The notes under the pieces were generated by a model, which saw only the letters and a program-made list of their open reading frames with translations, made no database searches and was not told the origin of the DNA. Positions 36,415 to 46,813 of a stretch of DNA of 64,000 nucleotides are shown here, piece after piece. Made by a program: the position numbers and the translations under genes. Each line of letters starts with the position of its first letter. Position 1 is the first letter of the stretch. Origin of the DNA: an uncultured Paracoccaceae bacterium (GTDB lineage: Bacteria > Pseudomonadota > Alphaproteobacteria > Rhodobacterales > Rhodobacteraceae). The stretch is taken from positions 62,001-126,000 of the forward strand of contig CANMDE010000005.1 of the NCBI GenBank assembly GCA_947496535.1, in the 5' to 3' direction.

Positions 36415-36809
36415 CTGACCAAAACCCCTTTGAAGCGATGATGAAGATGGGTCAGGACTGGGCCAAGTCGATGAATGTAGATGCGGATGCCTTTACACCC
36501 AAGGGTTTCGAAAACCTTTGGCCCACCATGCCCAAGGAAACGATGGAGATGTTCTTTGGTAAGGGCATCAACCCTGATGGATTGGACGCCAAGACCCGTC
36601 TGCTCTTGACGCTGGCCGCGCTGACGGTATTGGGCGGGCAGGCAGAGGCGCAGATCAGGTTGACCGTTCGTCATTTGGTTGAGGCCGGGGCCACGAAACA
36701 GGAAATTGCCGAAGCTATTGCCCAGATGGGCATGTTTGGCGGCATCCCCGCGATGAACAAGGCCATGGAACTGGCCAATGACGTGTTGGAAAAGGACGAA
36801 ACGGAATGA
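36411..36809 (+). CDS. Carboxymuconolactone decarboxylase-like protein, second of a tandem pair
   Basis: A 132-residue paralogue of the preceding protein: [21 protein letters not shown] and [29 protein letters not shown] match the same positions. It has no cysteine at all, which rules out AhpD-like redox chemistry. It has a distinct N-terminal region rich in Met ([12 protein letters not shown]). Overlaps with both neighbours by four bases. The pair may form a hetero-oligomer; function unknown. Confidence 0.8.
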   Translation: MTDQNPFEAMMKMGQDWAKSMNVDADAFTPKGFENLWPTMPKETMEMFFGKGINPDGLDAKTRLLLTLAALTVLGGQAEAQIRLTVRHLVEAGATKQEIAEAIAQMGMFGGIPAMNKAMELANDVLEKDETE

Positions 36810-37411
36810 CTGTTTTCGCATTCACCTTCTATCTTTTTGCGATCACGACGATTGTGGGCGGCTTGTTCACGGTGATCAGCCGCAACCCGGTGCATTCGGT
36901 TTTGTGGTTGATCCTGGCGTTTTTATCCTCGGCCGGGTTGTTCGTGACCTTGGGCGCGGAGTTCGTCGCGATGCTGTTGATCATCGTCTATGTGGGCGCC
37001 GTCGCGGTGTTGTTCCTATTCGTCGTGATGATGCTGGACGTGGATTTTGCCGAGCTGAAAGCAGAGATGGCCCGCTACATGCCGCTCGCCCTGCTGATCG
37101 GGGTGGTGATCATCATGCAATTGGCCATAGCTTTGGGCGTCTGGGGCTTTTCGGATGGCGTCGAGGGCCGGATTGCCGCACCTGTGGGTGATATGGAGAA
37201 TACCGCTGCCTTGGGCCTGCTGATCTACGACAAATACATCATGCTGTTCCAGCTGGCGGGTTTGATCCTGCTGGTCGCGATGATCGGAGCCATCGTGCTG
37301 ACGCTGCGCCATCGGGTCGATATCAAGCGCCAGAACGTGCTGGCGCAGATGTACCGTGATCCGGCCAAGGCGATGGAACTGCGGGACGTGAAGCCGGGGC
37401 AGGGGTTGTGA
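36806..37411 (+). CDS. nuoJ: NADH-quinone oxidoreductase subunit J
   Basis: Membrane subunit of complex I, 201 residues with five transmembrane helices. The conserved third helix is seen in [27 protein letters not shown] (quoted in part: [15 protein letters not shown]), where the pi-bulge occurs. The C-terminal cytoplasmic tail ([17 protein letters not shown]) is typical of alphaproteobacteria. Start overlaps the second CMD-like gene by four bases. Confidence 0.95.
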   Translation: MTVFAFTFYLFAITTIVGGLFTVISRNPVHSVLWLILAFLSSAGLFVTLGAEFVAMLLIIVYVGAVAVLFLFVVMMLDVDFAELKAEMARYMPLALLIGVVIIMQLAIALGVWGFSDGVEGRIAAPVGDMENTAALGLLIYDKYIMLFQLAGLILLVAMIGAIVLTLRHRVDIKRQNVLAQMYRDPAKAMELRDVKPGQGL

Positions 37412-37429
37412 TGCACTGGTCCTGGGCAT

Positions 37430-37470
37430 GATCCGGGATTTGAAAGATGAGATCCCGGATCAAGTCCGGG
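37430..37470. repeat. REP-like palindromic element between nuoJ and nuoK
   Basis: GATCCGGGAT (37430-37439) and ATCCCGGATC (37452-37461) are perfect ten-base complements, and the second arm also takes part in CCCGGA-TCAAG-TCCGGG (37454-37470). Sequences of the form CCCGGATCAAGTCCGGG are widespread intergenic palindromes in alphaproteobacteria. Here it interrupts an otherwise tight operon and could tune mRNA stability between nuoJ and nuoK. Confidence 0.65.
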
Positions 37471-37519
37471 ACGGCAAAAAACGAAAGATCGGAGCAATGA
37501 GCTTCGGAGGGACGAATGA

Positions 37520-37825
37520 ATGATCGGACTTGAACATTACCTGGTGGTCGCGGCGGCTCTTTTTGTCATTGGCATTTTTGGCCTGTTCCTGAACCGCAAG
37601 AATGTCATCATCCTGCTGATGAGCATCGAGTTGATGCTGCTTGCAGTGAATATCAACTTCGTTGCCTTCTCAAGTTACCTCAATGACCTGGTGGGGCAGG
37701 TGTTTACCCTGTTCGTGCTGACCGTCGCCGCAGCCGAGGCCGCGATTGGTCTGGCAATCCTCGTTTGTTTCTTCCGCAACCGCGGGACCATCGACGTTGA
37801 AGACGTCAACGTGATGAAGGGCTGA
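37520..37825 (+). CDS. nuoK: NADH-quinone oxidoreductase subunit K
   Basis: Small membrane subunit of 101 residues with three helices. The two buried carboxylates of the family are in [13 protein letters not shown] and [18 protein letters not shown] precedes the ATG. It is separated from nuoJ by 108 bases that hold a palindromic repeat, and from nuoL by five bases. Confidence 0.96.
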   Translation: MIGLEHYLVVAAALFVIGIFGLFLNRKNVIILLMSIELMLLAVNINFVAFSSYLNDLVGQVFTLFVLTVAAAEAAIGLAILVCFFRNRGTIDVEDVNVMKG

Positions 37826-37830
37826 TATCC

Positions 37831-39945
37831 ATGGAAACCATCATCCTATTCGCCCCGCTGGTTGGGGCCATCCTTTGCGGGTTTGGCTGGAAGCTGATTG
37901 GTGAAACGGCGGCCCAGTGGGTTGCTACCAGCCTGCTTTTCCTTTCGGCCATATTATCGTGGATCGTATTCCTGACATTTGACGGCACGACCGAGAACAT
38001 TCAGATCCTGCGCTGGATCGAAAGCGGGACGCTTTCGACGGATTGGGCGATACGGATGGATCGTCTTACGGCGATCATGTTGATTGTGATCACCACCGTC
38101 TCGGCGCTCGTCCACCTGTATTCCTTCGGCTACATGGCCCATGACGAGAACTTCAAAGAAGGTGAGAGCTATCGGCCCCGGTTCTTTGCCTATCTGTCGT
38201 TCTTTACCTTTGCGATGTTGATGCTGGTCACGGCCGATAACCTTGTCCAGATGTTCTTTGGCTGGGAAGGTGTGGGCGTCGCGTCTTATCTGCTGATCGG
38301 GTTCTACTACCGAAAGCCCTCTGCCAATGCCGCGGCGATCAAGGCTTTTGTCGTCAACCGCGTGGGTGATTTTGGCTTCGCCCTTGGTATCTTCGCCCTT
38401 TACATGGTGACTGACAGCATCCGGTTCGAGGATATCTTTGACGCCATCCCGAACCTGCAGGGTGAGACGATTACATTCCTTTGGAGAGATTGGGACACGC
38501 TGAACCTCATTGCGTTCCTGTTGTTCATCGGTGCCATGGGTAAGTCCGCGCAGTTGTTCCTGCATACATGGCTGCCTGACGCGATGGAGGGTCCGACGCC
38601 TGTGTCTGCCCTGATCCATGCTGCGACCATGGTAACGGCGGGTGTGTTCCTTGTCTGCCGTATGTCGCCGCTGATGGAGTATGCACCTGCCGCAACGAAC
38701 TTCATCGTGTTCCTTGGTGCCTCTACCGCATTTTTCGCCGCAACTGTGGGTCTTGTTCAGAACGACATCAAACGGGTGATCGCGTATTCGACCTGTTCAC
38801 AGCTTGGCTACATGTTTGTTGCCGCCGGTCTGGGTGTCTATTCGGTGGCCATGTTCCACCTGCTGACACACGCTTTCTTCAAGGCGATGCTGTTTCTTGG
38901 CGCAGGCTCGGTCATTCATGCGATGCATCATGAGCAGGACATGCGGAACTATGGTGGCTTGCGCCACAAGATACCCAAGACGTTCTGGATGATGATGATC
39001 GGGACGCTGGCGATTACTGGGGTGGGTATTCCTTTGCTGTATGTCGGCTTCCCCATCGGGTTTGCGGGCTTCGTCTCAAAAGACGCCATCATCGAGAGCG
39101 CCTATGCGGGCACATCGGGTGGTTATGCTTTCTGGATGCTGGTCGTGGCTGCGTTGATGACGAGTTTCTATAGCTGGCGTCTGATGTTCATGACGTTCTA
39201 CGGAACCCCGCGCGGTGATGCGCATACCCACGAACATGCCCATGAGAGCCCCAAAACCATGCTTGTGCCGCTTTACGTGCTGGCCGTTGGCGCGGTCTTC
39301 AGTGGCATGGTGTTTTATGGCCCGTTCTTTGGAAGCGATGAGAAGGTCGGCAAATATTTCGGCGCTATTGATGCGTATGAGACGACCGAGGATCACGCGC
39401 TTGGCTTTAACCTGATTTCGCCTGCCTCTGCGGCCGGGGAAGAGACGGATGGTGAGCATGGAGAGGAAGAGGCCCATTGGCCCGAAGTGCCGGGCAAAGG
39501 TGCCATCTTCAAAGCGCCCGACAACCACGTACTGCATGATGCCCACTATGTGCCGGTCTGGGTCAAGTTGACGCCGTTCTTTGCGATGCTGGCAGGGCTG
39601 GCACTGGCCTATCAGATGTATATCCGCCGCCCCGATTTGCCTGCAAAGCTCGCAGAGCAGCAGCGGCCGCTTTACAACTTCCTGCTCAACAAATGGTACT
39701 TTGACGAACTGTATAACTTCGTCTTCGTCAAACCCGCCTTTGCGTTGGGGCGTATCCTTTGGAAGCGGGGCGATACCGACACGATTGACGGAGGCATCAA
39801 CGGGCTTGCCATGGGCATTATTCCATTCTTTACACGGCTCGCGGGCCGGGCGCAGTCGGGTTATGTGTTCACCTACGCCTTTGCCATGGTTCTGGGGATT
39901 GCGGCTTTGCTGACCTGGGTCACGCTGTTCGGAGGGGCAGGCTGA
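37831..39945 (+). CDS. nuoL: NADH-quinone oxidoreductase subunit L
   Basis: Largest antiporter-like proton-pumping subunit, 704 residues with about 16 transmembrane helices and the long lateral helix near the C terminus. Clear family segments: [17 protein letters not shown] with the key Glu, [32 protein letters not shown] (in part: [16 protein letters not shown]) and [17 protein letters not shown] His/Glu-rich loop (GEEAHWP region) lies between late helices. The stop overlaps nuoM by one base. Confidence 0.97.
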   Translation: METIILFAPLVGAILCGFGWKLIGETAAQWVATSLLFLSAILSWIVFLTFDGTTENIQILRWIESGTLSTDWAIRMDRLTAIMLIVITTVSALVHLYSFGYMAHDENFKEGESYRPRFFAYLSFFTFAMLMLVTADNLVQMFFGWEGVGVASYLLIGFYYRKPSANAAAIKAFVVNRVGDFGFALGIFALYMVTDSIRFEDIFDAIPNLQGETITFLWRDWDTLNLIAFLLFIGAMGKSAQLFLHTWLPDAMEGPTPVSALIHAATMVTAGVFLVCRMSPLMEYAPAATNFIVFLGASTAFFAATVGLVQNDIKRVIAYSTCSQLGYMFVAAGLGVYSVAMFHLLTHAFFKAMLFLGAGSVIHAMHHEQDMRNYGGLRHKIPKTFWMMMIGTLAITGVGIPLLYVGFPIGFAGFVSKDAIIESAYAGTSGGYAFWMLVVAALMTSFYSWRLMFMTFYGTPRGDAHTHEHAHESPKTMLVPLYVLAVGAVFSGMVFYGPFFGSDEKVGKYFGAIDAYETTEDHALGFNLISPASAAGEETDGEHGEEEAHWPEVPGKGAIFKAPDNHVLHDAHYVPVWVKLTPFFAMLAGLALAYQMYIRRPDLPAKLAEQQRPLYNFLLNKWYFDELYNFVFVKPAFALGRILWKRGDTDTIDGGINGLAMGIIPFFTRLAGRAQSGYVFTYAFAMVLGIAALLTWVTLFGGAG

Positions 39946-41486
39946 TGGGCAATATCCTTTCACTGACCACGTTCATCCCGCTTTTGGGTGCAGCTATTCT
40001 GGCGCTATTGCTGCGCGGAGATGACGAGGCTGCACAGCGCAACGCCAAATGGGTGGCGCTGGTGACGACGATCGTCACTTTTGTGACGTCGCTGTTCATC
40101 CTGTCCAATTTCGATCCCGCCGATACAGGGTTCCAGATGGTGGAGAACCGCGAATGGTTGCTGGGTCTTCGGTACAAGATGGGTGTTGATGGCATCTCGG
40201 TTCTGTTCGTGATGCTGACCACCTTCCTGATGCCACTGGTTATCGCGTCCTGTTGGGATGTGACCACGCGGGTCAAGGAATACATGATTGCCTTCCTGAT
40301 CCTTGAAACCCTGATGCTGGGCGTGTTCCTCGCCCTTGATCTGGTCCTGTTCTACCTGTTCTTCGAGGCGGGCCTGATCCCGATGTTCCTGATCATTGGC
40401 ATCTGGGGCGGGAAGAACCGGATTTACGCGAGCTTCAAGTTCTTCCTTTATACCTTCCTTGGCTCTGTCTTGATGCTTGTGGCGATGGTCGCCATGTTCG
40501 CCGAAGCCGGCACAACCGACATACCGACGCTGATGACGCATTCCTTTGGGACTGAGGATTTCAGCCTGCTGGGTATTCAGATCGTGGGTGGTATGCAGAC
40601 GCTGCTCTGGCTGGCGTTCTTCGCCAGCTTCGCGGTCAAGATGCCGATGTGGCCTGTGCATACCTGGTTGCCCGATGCCCACGTTCAGGCGCCGACGGCA
40701 GGATCGGTCGTTCTGGCCGCGATCCTGCTGAAGATGGGCGGATACGGTTTCCTGCGGTTCAGCCTGCCGATGTTCCCTGTTGGGTCAGAGGTGATGGGGC
40801 CGCTGGTTCTGTGGCTGTCGGCTATTGCCATTGTCTACACATCGCTGGTGGCATTGGTCCAAGACGATATGAAGAAGCTGATCGCGTATTCATCGGTTGC
40901 GCATATGGGTTACGTGACGATGGGCATCTTTGCGGTGAACCAACAGGGCATTGATGGTGCGATTTTCCAGATGCTGAGCCACGGCTTTAGCTCGGGTGCA
41001 CTCTTCCTTTGTGTTGGCGTGATTTACGACCGTATGCATACGCGCGAGATTGACGCCTATGGCGGTCTGGTCAATCGGATGCCCGCCTATGCGCTGATCT
41101 TCATGTTTTTCACCATGGCGAATGTTGGGCTGCCCGGAACGTCCGGCTTTGTCGGTGAATTCCTGACGCTGATTGGTATCTTTCAGGTCAATACATGGGT
41201 GGCTGTGGTGGCCACATCCGGCGTGATCCTGTCAGCTGCTTATGCGCTGTGGCTGTATCGCCGGGTGGTCATGGGTGATCTGATTAAGGAAAGCCTGAAA
41301 ACCATCTCTGACATGACCAAGCGCGAAAGGCTGATCTTTGCGCCGCTTGTTGCAATGACCCTGCTGCTGGGTGTCTACCCCGCACTGGTGTTGGATATCA
41401 TTGGCCCGAGCGTAAATGCGCTGGTTGGAAATTACGAAACTGCGCTGGCGACCTTTGAGGCCGCAACTCAGTTTGCTGCGAATTAA
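39945..41486 (+). CDS. nuoM: NADH-quinone oxidoreductase subunit M
   Basis: Antiporter-like proton-pumping subunit of 513 residues, 14 helices. Family hallmarks are [21 protein letters not shown] (in part: [10 protein letters not shown]), [17 protein letters not shown], and [14 protein letters not shown]. It starts by TGATG overlap with nuoL and is followed by nuoN after 11 bases with AAGGAACGGG as ribosome-binding site for the latter. Confidence 0.97.
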   Translation: MGNILSLTTFIPLLGAAILALLLRGDDEAAQRNAKWVALVTTIVTFVTSLFILSNFDPADTGFQMVENREWLLGLRYKMGVDGISVLFVMLTTFLMPLVIASCWDVTTRVKEYMIAFLILETLMLGVFLALDLVLFYLFFEAGLIPMFLIIGIWGGKNRIYASFKFFLYTFLGSVLMLVAMVAMFAEAGTTDIPTLMTHSFGTEDFSLLGIQIVGGMQTLLWLAFFASFAVKMPMWPVHTWLPDAHVQAPTAGSVVLAAILLKMGGYGFLRFSLPMFPVGSEVMGPLVLWLSAIAIVYTSLVALVQDDMKKLIAYSSVAHMGYVTMGIFAVNQQGIDGAIFQMLSHGFSSGALFLCVGVIYDRMHTREIDAYGGLVNRMPAYALIFMFFTMANVGLPGTSGFVGEFLTLIGIFQVNTWVAVVATSGVILSAAYALWLYRRVVMGDLIKESLKTISDMTKRERLIFAPLVAMTLLLGVYPALVLDIIGPSVNALVGNYETALATFEAATQFAAN

Positions 41487-41497
41487 GGAACGGGCAT

Positions 41498-42943
41498 ATG
41501 ATCTCTGCCGATATTCAAATCCTGATGCCTGAAATCCTGTTGTCGATCTATGCGATGGCGGCGTTGATCGGGGCGGTCTACACGTCCAAGGATGCTGCTG
41601 CACCAGCGTTGACATGGGCCACGGCGGGGCTGTTTGTCCTGATGGCCGTCTGGATCGGTATCAATGGGCTGGGAACGCGCGTTGCGTTTGAAGGAATGTT
41701 CGTGGATGACGGCTTTGCCCGGTTCGCAAAAGTAACCATTCTGCTGTCAGCCGCCGCCGTTCTGCTTATGAGCGAAGGCTATATGCAGCGGCGTGGTTTG
41801 CTCCGTTTTGAGTATCCGCTGCTGGTGGCTTTGGCGGTCGTGGGCATGATGGTCATGGTCTCTGCCGGAGACCTGATGGCGCTTTATATGGGTCTTGAGC
41901 TGCAATCGCTGTCGCTTTACGTCGTCGCAGCACTGCGCCGCGATAGCGTGAAATCTACCGAAGCCGGGTTGAAATACTTTGTGCTGGGCGCGCTGTCGTC
42001 GGGTCTGCTGCTATATGGTGCGTCGCTCACCTATGGTTTCGCCGGTACGACCTTGTTCAGCGGTATCATCGAAGCCACGGCGCATGAACTATCGCTGGGC
42101 TTGCTGTTCGGTCTTGTCTTCCTGTTGGCGGGTTTCGCCTTCAAGGTTTCTGCCGCCCCATTCCATATGTGGACGCCGGATGTCTACGAAGGCTCACCCA
42201 CGCCGGTTACTGCTTTTTTCGCAACGGCGCCGAAGGTTGCAGCGATGGCTCTATTTGCCCGTGTGGTGCATGACGCCTTTGGCGGCATCGTGGTCGAATG
42301 GCAGCAGATCGTCGCGTTCCTTGCCGTGGTCTCCATGTTCCTTGGTGCGATTGCTGCCATCGGTCAGACCGATATCAAGCGTCTGATGGCCTATTCCTCG
42401 ATTGCGCATATGGGGTTTGCCCTGATGGGGCTTGCTGCGGGCACTCAGGAAGGCGTCAAGGCGATGCTGATCTACATGGCGATTTATGTGACAATGAATA
42501 TCGGCACGTTCGCGTTGATCCTGACCATGCAAAAGGATAGCCGTCCGGTGACGGATATCAGGGCGCTGAACTCGTATTCGACAAAAGAACCATTGTTGGC
42601 AATGATCATGCTCATCATGATGTTCAGCCTCGCCGGTGTTCCGCCTATGCTTGGGTTCTTCGGGAAATATGCAGTGCTGCTGGCGGCCTATCAGGGCGGA
42701 CTGGCCTGGCTTGCCGTTGCTGGTGTCATCGCGTCGGTGATTGGTGCGTTCTACTATCTGCGGATCGTCTACTTCATGTATTTCGGCGAAGATTCAGATG
42801 CGCTTGACGGGCGGGCACCGTTTGTGCTGCGCAGTATGGCTATTGCCACAGGTCTTATTGTCGGTCTGGCATGGGTTCCCGGTGTGAACCTGTTCGGTAT
42901 CGACCCGATTGCCGCCGCTGCGGCCGCGACGCTTGTCAACTGA
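41498..42943 (+). CDS. nuoN: NADH-quinone oxidoreductase subunit N
   Basis: Third antiporter-like subunit of complex I, 481 residues with 14 helices. Signature segments are [47 protein letters not shown] (in part: [12 protein letters not shown]) and [14 protein letters not shown]. It completes the full nuoA-N set. The last bases overlap the probable start of birA. Confidence 0.97.
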   Translation: MISADIQILMPEILLSIYAMAALIGAVYTSKDAAAPALTWATAGLFVLMAVWIGINGLGTRVAFEGMFVDDGFARFAKVTILLSAAAVLLMSEGYMQRRGLLRFEYPLLVALAVVGMMVMVSAGDLMALYMGLELQSLSLYVVAALRRDSVKSTEAGLKYFVLGALSSGLLLYGASLTYGFAGTTLFSGIIEATAHELSLGLLFGLVFLLAGFAFKVSAAPFHMWTPDVYEGSPTPVTAFFATAPKVAAMALFARVVHDAFGGIVVEWQQIVAFLAVVSMFLGAIAAIGQTDIKRLMAYSSIAHMGFALMGLAAGTQEGVKAMLIYMAIYVTMNIGTFALILTMQKDSRPVTDIRALNSYSTKEPLLAMIMLIMMFSLAGVPPMLGFFGKYAVLLAAYQGGLAWLAVAGVIASVIGAFYYLRIVYFMYFGEDSDALDGRAPFVLRSMAIATGLIVGLAWVPGVNLFGIDPIAAAAAATLVN

Positions 42944-43706
42944 CCCGACCGCTCTTGCCGCATGGCCGGAAGGCTATGGCTGTCTGCGGCTGGACAGCGT
43001 TGACAGTACGATGGCCGAGGCGGCACGGCAGGCGGCACTGATCGACAAGCCCACCTGGGTTATCGCCGCTGAACAGACGGGTGCCCGGGGGCGTCGAGGC
43101 CGCTCATGGGCGACAGCGCGCGGGAACCTCAATGCGACCTTGGTCTATCATCCGGGATGCACGCCGCAGGTTGCGGCACAGCGGTCGTTTATGGCCGCGT
43201 TGGCGGTGTTTGAGGCGCTGGCCCTTTACATCGATCGCACGCGGCTTTCCCTCAAGTGGCCAAACGATGTGCTGCTGAATGGCGGCAAGGTCGCGGGCAT
43301 CCTGCTTGAAACATCGGGGCAGGGTCCGTTTGTTGACTGGCTGAGCGTCGGCATAGGTGTGAATTTGGTTCATGCGCCCGATGACGTCTTGGACGCGGCG
43401 TTCCAGCCCGTATCGCTGCGGCAGGAAGGTGGGCCACAAGTCACGCCAGAGGTGTTTTTGGCCGATCTGGCTAGCGCCTTTGCCACCGATGAAAAGAAGC
43501 TGGAGACTTTCGGCTTTGATCGCATTCGCAATGATTGGTTGCGCCATGCTGCCCGGCTGGACGAGGTGATCACGGCCCGCACCGTGCGGGACGAAATCAC
43601 CGGTGTATTCGAGGGGGTCGATGCGAGTGGCAATCTGGTGCTCCGCACCGCTGAAGGCCCAAAGGTGATCGTGGCGGCGGATGTCTATTTCGGAGGAGGT
43701 GCGTAA
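42933..43706 (+). CDS. birA: Biotin-[acetyl-CoA-carboxylase] ligase (monofunctional)
   Basis: Activates biotin with ATP and attaches it to the Lys of biotin carrier domains, such as those of acetyl-CoA carboxylase and of MccA encoded at 15850. The 257-residue product has the biotinyl-AMP loop [19 protein letters not shown] with the conserved Lys, and [10 protein letters not shown]. There is no N-terminal helix-turn-helix, so it should not act as a repressor. The start is uncertain: no ATG is available, and a TTG at 42933 overlapping the nuoN end is the best choice. The stop overlaps coaX by one base. Confidence 0.9.
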   Translation: MSTDPTALAAWPEGYGCLRLDSVDSTMAEAARQAALIDKPTWVIAAEQTGARGRRGRSWATARGNLNATLVYHPGCTPQVAAQRSFMAALAVFEALALYIDRTRLSLKWPNDVLLNGGKVAGILLETSGQGPFVDWLSVGIGVNLVHAPDDVLDAAFQPVSLRQEGGPQVTPEVFLADLASAFATDEKKLETFGFDRIRNDWLRHAARLDEVITARTVRDEITGVFEGVDASGNLVLRTAEGPKVIVAADVYFGGGA

Positions 43707-44479
43707 TGCTGTTGGCTATCGATTGTGGCAACACAAATACGGTGTTTTCGATCTGGGACGGGGAGCAGTTCATCGCGACCTGGCGCGCGAGCACGGAATG
43801 GCAACGCACGGCGGATCAGTACTATGTCTGGCTTTCTACGCTTATGCGGTTCCAGAACATGGACGTACATATCGACGAGATCATCATCAGTTCGACTGTT
43901 CCGCGCGTTGTCTTCAATCTACGCGTTTTTGCGGATCGGTACTATAATTGCCGTCCTTTGGTTGTGGGCAAATCTGATTGCCTGCTGCCCACGCCGCCGC
44001 GGGTTGATGAAGGCACGCAGATCGGTCCCGATCGACTGGTGAATACCGCAGGTGCATATGACCGGCACGGTGGCAACCTCATCGTGGTGGATTTCGGCAC
44101 CGCGACCACGTTCGACGTTGTCGACACCGATGGGGCCTATGTCGGCGGGGTCATCGCCCCCGGCGTCAACCTGTCGCTCGAGGCGCTGCATAGTGCCGCC
44201 GCCGCCTTGCCGCACGTCGATATCTCCAAACCACAACAAGTGGTTGGCACCAACACAGTGACCTGCATGCAGTCGGGCGTCTTTTGGGGTTACATCGGCC
44301 TCGTGCGTGAGATATGCGCGCGGATCAAGGCAGAGCGGGGCGTGTCGATGCAAGTGATTTCCACTGGGGGTCTTGCGCCGTTGTTCCAGCAAAGTGAACC
44401 GCTGTTTGACGCGTTTGAAGACGATTTGACGATGCACGGACTAACCGTCATCCACCAATACAACAAGGAAAATACATGA
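43706..44479 (+). CDS. coaX: Type III pantothenate kinase
   Basis: Phosphorylates pantothenate in the first step of coenzyme A synthesis. The 257-residue ASKHA-fold protein has LLAIDCGNTNTVFSIWDG (in part: DCGNTNT) for phosphate binding, GPDRLVNTAGA for pantothenate binding, VVDFGTATTFDVVD with the catalytic Asp region, and GGVIAPGVNLSLEAL. Overlaps birA (TAATG) and rnj (ATGA). The order nuoN-birA-coaX-rnj is familiar from Rhodobacterales. Confidence 0.95.
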   Translation: MLLAIDCGNTNTVFSIWDGEQFIATWRASTEWQRTADQYYVWLSTLMRFQNMDVHIDEIIISSTVPRVVFNLRVFADRYYNCRPLVVGKSDCLLPTPPRVDEGTQIGPDRLVNTAGAYDRHGGNLIVVDFGTATTFDVVDTDGAYVGGVIAPGVNLSLEALHSAAAALPHVDISKPQQVVGTNTVTCMQSGVFWGYIGLVREICARIKAERGVSMQVISTGGLAPLFQQSEPLFDAFEDDLTMHGLTVIHQYNKENT

Positions 44480-46140
44480 GTGACCGCCTGATCTATCTGC
44501 CCTTAGGGGGCGCCGGCGAGATCGGCATGAATGCCTATGTCTACGGGTATGGTCCTCAGGGCAAAGAGCGATTGATCGTGGTCGATTTGGGCGTGACCTT
44601 TCCGGATATGGATGGGACACCGGGGGTGGATCTGATCCTTCCCGATATTGCATGGCTGGTGGAACGCAAGGCACAGATCGAAGGCATCTTCATCACGCAC
44701 GCGCATGAGGACCATGTCGGAGCCATCGGCCATTACTGGGAGCAACTCGGCGCGCCGGTCTATGCGCGGCCTTTCACGGCCAATATCGCGCGGCGTAAGT
44801 TGGGAGAGCACGGCCACCCGGAAGGTGTTGTCAGCGTCGTGGATGTCTATCCGCAGGTCATTGAATGCGGGCCTTTCAAGGTCTCTTATCTGCCGATCAG
44901 TCACTCCATCCCCGAAAGCGCGGGCCTGCTGATCGACACACCCGAAGGTCGCGTGCTGCATTCTGGAGACTTCAAGATCGATGAGACGCCCGTGGTCGGC
45001 GATCCATGGAACGAATTGCTGTGGGAAGAAGTATCCAAGGACGGGGTCAAGGCGCTGATCTGCGACAGCACCAATGTATTCTCTTCCGAACCGGGACGAT
45101 CCGAGACGTTTATCGGCCCCGCCATTGCCGAGATGATGAAAGAGGCGAAGGGGATGGTTGTTGCCACCACCTTTGCTTCCAACATCGCACGGCTGAAGAC
45201 GCTGGCAATTGCCGCGCAAGAGGCTGACAGGTCAGTGGTGCTATTGGGCCGGGCTATGCGGCGCATGGTTGAAGCGGCGACGGATGAGGGCATATTGCAT
45301 GGCTTTCCATCGGTCATTTCGCCCGAAGATGCACTGAGCGTGCCGCGTGAAAACTTGATGCTGTTGGTCACCGGATCGCAGGGAGAGAGACGGGCGGCTT
45401 CTGCCCAATTGGCGCAGGGGTCTTATTTGGGGCTGAAGCTGAAAGAAGGGGATACCTTTCTATTCTCCTCCAAAACCATTCCTGGCAATGAACGCGGCGT
45501 GATCCGGATCATGAACCAGCTGTCCGAACTGGGCGTCGACGTAATTGATGATGCCGGCGGAAAATACCATGTCTCTGGCCACGCCAACCGGCCTGATCTG
45601 GAACGGATGCATCAGATTGTGAAGCCTCAGATACTGGTGCCGATGCATGGCGAACACCGGCACTTGCGCGAGCATGTGAAGGTTGGAAATGCTGGTGGAC
45701 TGACGGGGATCGTCGCGGTTAACGGCATGATGATCGACCTCTCCGGAAACGCACCCACAGTGACCGAATACATCGACACTGGGCGGACCTATCTAGACGG
45801 CACGGTGAAGATCGGCGCGCTTGACGGGGTGGTGCGCAACCGCATTCGCCTGGCGTTGAACGGACATATGATCGTCACGCTGATTATTGACGAAAACGAT
45901 GAACCGCTGGGGGATCCGTGGGTAGAAATCAACGGATTGGCCGAGACGGGATCGTCCAACGCGGCGCTGGTCGAAGTGGTTGAGGAAGACCTGAGCCAGT
46001 TCCTCGGGCGGGCGGATGACAAGACGCTGCGGGATGATGAAAAGCTGGAGAAAGAACTGCGGACGGTCGCCCGGAAAAGTGCGCAGGGCGAGATCGGGAA
46101 GAAGCCCGAGGTGACGGTGATTGTGAGTAGGTTGGGGTGA
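44476..46140 (+). CDS. rnj: Ribonuclease J
   Basis: Metallo-beta-lactamase/beta-CASP ribonuclease with 5'-exo- and endonuclease activity in mRNA decay and rRNA maturation; in alphaproteobacteria it acts together with RNase E. The 554-residue product has the zinc motif HAHEDHVGAIGHY, HSGDFKIDETP, SGHANRPDLERM and PMHGEHRHLREH, and the C-terminal RNase J domain. Start overlaps the coaX stop by four bases. A short hairpin (GAGGCC-TT-GGCCTC) at 46139-46152 follows the stop. Confidence 0.95.
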   Translation: MSDRLIYLPLGGAGEIGMNAYVYGYGPQGKERLIVVDLGVTFPDMDGTPGVDLILPDIAWLVERKAQIEGIFITHAHEDHVGAIGHYWEQLGAPVYARPFTANIARRKLGEHGHPEGVVSVVDVYPQVIECGPFKVSYLPISHSIPESAGLLIDTPEGRVLHSGDFKIDETPVVGDPWNELLWEEVSKDGVKALICDSTNVFSSEPGRSETFIGPAIAEMMKEAKGMVVATTFASNIARLKTLAIAAQEADRSVVLLGRAMRRMVEAATDEGILHGFPSVISPEDALSVPRENLMLLVTGSQGERRAASAQLAQGSYLGLKLKEGDTFLFSSKTIPGNERGVIRIMNQLSELGVDVIDDAGGKYHVSGHANRPDLERMHQIVKPQILVPMHGEHRHLREHVKVGNAGGLTGIVAVNGMMIDLSGNAPTVTEYIDTGRTYLDGTVKIGALDGVVRNRIRLALNGHMIVTLIIDENDEPLGDPWVEINGLAETGSSNAALVEVVEEDLSQFLGRADDKTLRDDEKLEKELRTVARKSAQGEIGKKPEVTVIVSRLG

Positions 46141-46152
46141 GGCCTTGGCCTC
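46139..46152 (+). terminator. Short hairpin at the rnj stop
   Basis: GAGGCC and GGCCTC are perfect complements with a two-base TT spacer, beginning in the stop codon. There is no T-run, so termination is only a possibility; it marks the end of the long nuo-rnj series. Confidence 0.3.
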
Positions 46153-46197
46153 TCTGGTCGCCCACAAAATGATTCAAGCTATGTACAAGGTCGTCGG

Positions 46198-46362
46198 CTA
46201 AGGCTTTAGCTGTCTAAGCTCCTCAATGGCGATACTCGGGTTAATTTTGGCGAAAATCAGCGTGAGTACAATCAAAAACAGGAACACTGCTCCAAGACCG
46301 TTCCCTTGCATGAAGCCAAGTCTTAACTCGGCGGTCTTTAGTAAGTTGAGAAATGCCTTCAA
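46198..46362 (-). CDS. Small single-helix membrane protein, 54 residues
   Basis: A TTG start with GGAG eight bases upstream opens a frame for 54 residues: an amphipathic N-terminal stretch (MKAFLNLLKTAELRLGFMQGN), a hydrophobic helix (GAVFLFLIVLTLIFA) and a polar tail (NPSIAIEELRQLKP). The layout is that of a small inner-membrane protein. It converges with rnj. No homologue is known to me; the non-ATG start and short length limit confidence. Confidence 0.5.
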   Translation of the reverse strand: MKAFLNLLKTAELRLGFMQGNGLGAVFLFLIVLTLIFAKINPSIAIEELRQLKP

Positions 46363-46813
46363 GTCATTTTCTCCGATATCTTTGTGCCTGTAGACTGCAA
46401 CATACTACATGTTGATCCATCGGGGCCATCTGGAAATGATTGGGGATGGTTGGCGGGATAACCCTGTGGGTATTTTTATCCCTGCCATATGTGGTGATTT
46501 TTTACCGTCAGATCGCAATATGTGGGAGATGAAACTGATTCTGCGGCTACCTTGTTCACAGCTTTGTGGAAAGAATCTTGTCTTTAGGTTCAGTTCAGAG
46601 CCTACAGCGGACGGTTTCCAGAACGATGAGAACTGCGCTTAAGTTTGACGTTATTGAGTGAGCCTCCAAGCCGTGCGCGCGGAGGCCCGTTGGGACGGCC
46701 CGTCACTCACCTGACGCAATCGGCTTACTTCTTGGAATAAAAGCTATTGAAAACTTTGGGCGAAATATGTTCAGTGAAATTGATCCGATTGCTTCGACTG
46801 CAAATGAGTTCCT
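46363..46813. other. Gene-poor stretch with inverted repeats
   Basis: No convincing gene in 451 bases. A + frame at 46409-46642 (77 residues) has no ribosome-binding site and unlikely composition. Visible structure: GGGATAA/TTATCCC arms at 46455-46482 enclosing a smaller ACCC-TGT-GGGT repeat, and the possible three-way junction at 46656-46708. Confidence 0.5.
46656..46708 (+). other. Possible structured RNA: three-way junction
   Basis: An outer stem GAGTGA/TCACTC encloses two inner hairpins, GCCTCC/GGAGGC (46662-46686, loop with CG-rich bases) and CCGT/ACGG (46687-46698, TGGG loop), with no unpaired bases between the outer stem and the first hairpin or between the two hairpins. The design is that of a compact folded RNA or a multi-branch terminator. 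Not a tRNA: too short and no T-arm. It does not match the hammerhead core. Confidence 0.35.

Noticed and set aside
39076..39963. 295-residue open frame on the - strand
   Set aside because: Antisense to nuoL, a complete well-conserved gene.
46409..46642. 77-residue open frame in the gene-poor stretch
   Set aside because: No ribosome-binding site, composition unlike a protein, and it crosses inverted repeats; kept only as non-coding sequence.
46656..46708. tRNA or hammerhead ribozyme
   Set aside because: The three-way fold is too short for tRNA and has no T-arm sequence; the CTGATGA and GAAA core of a hammerhead is absent.
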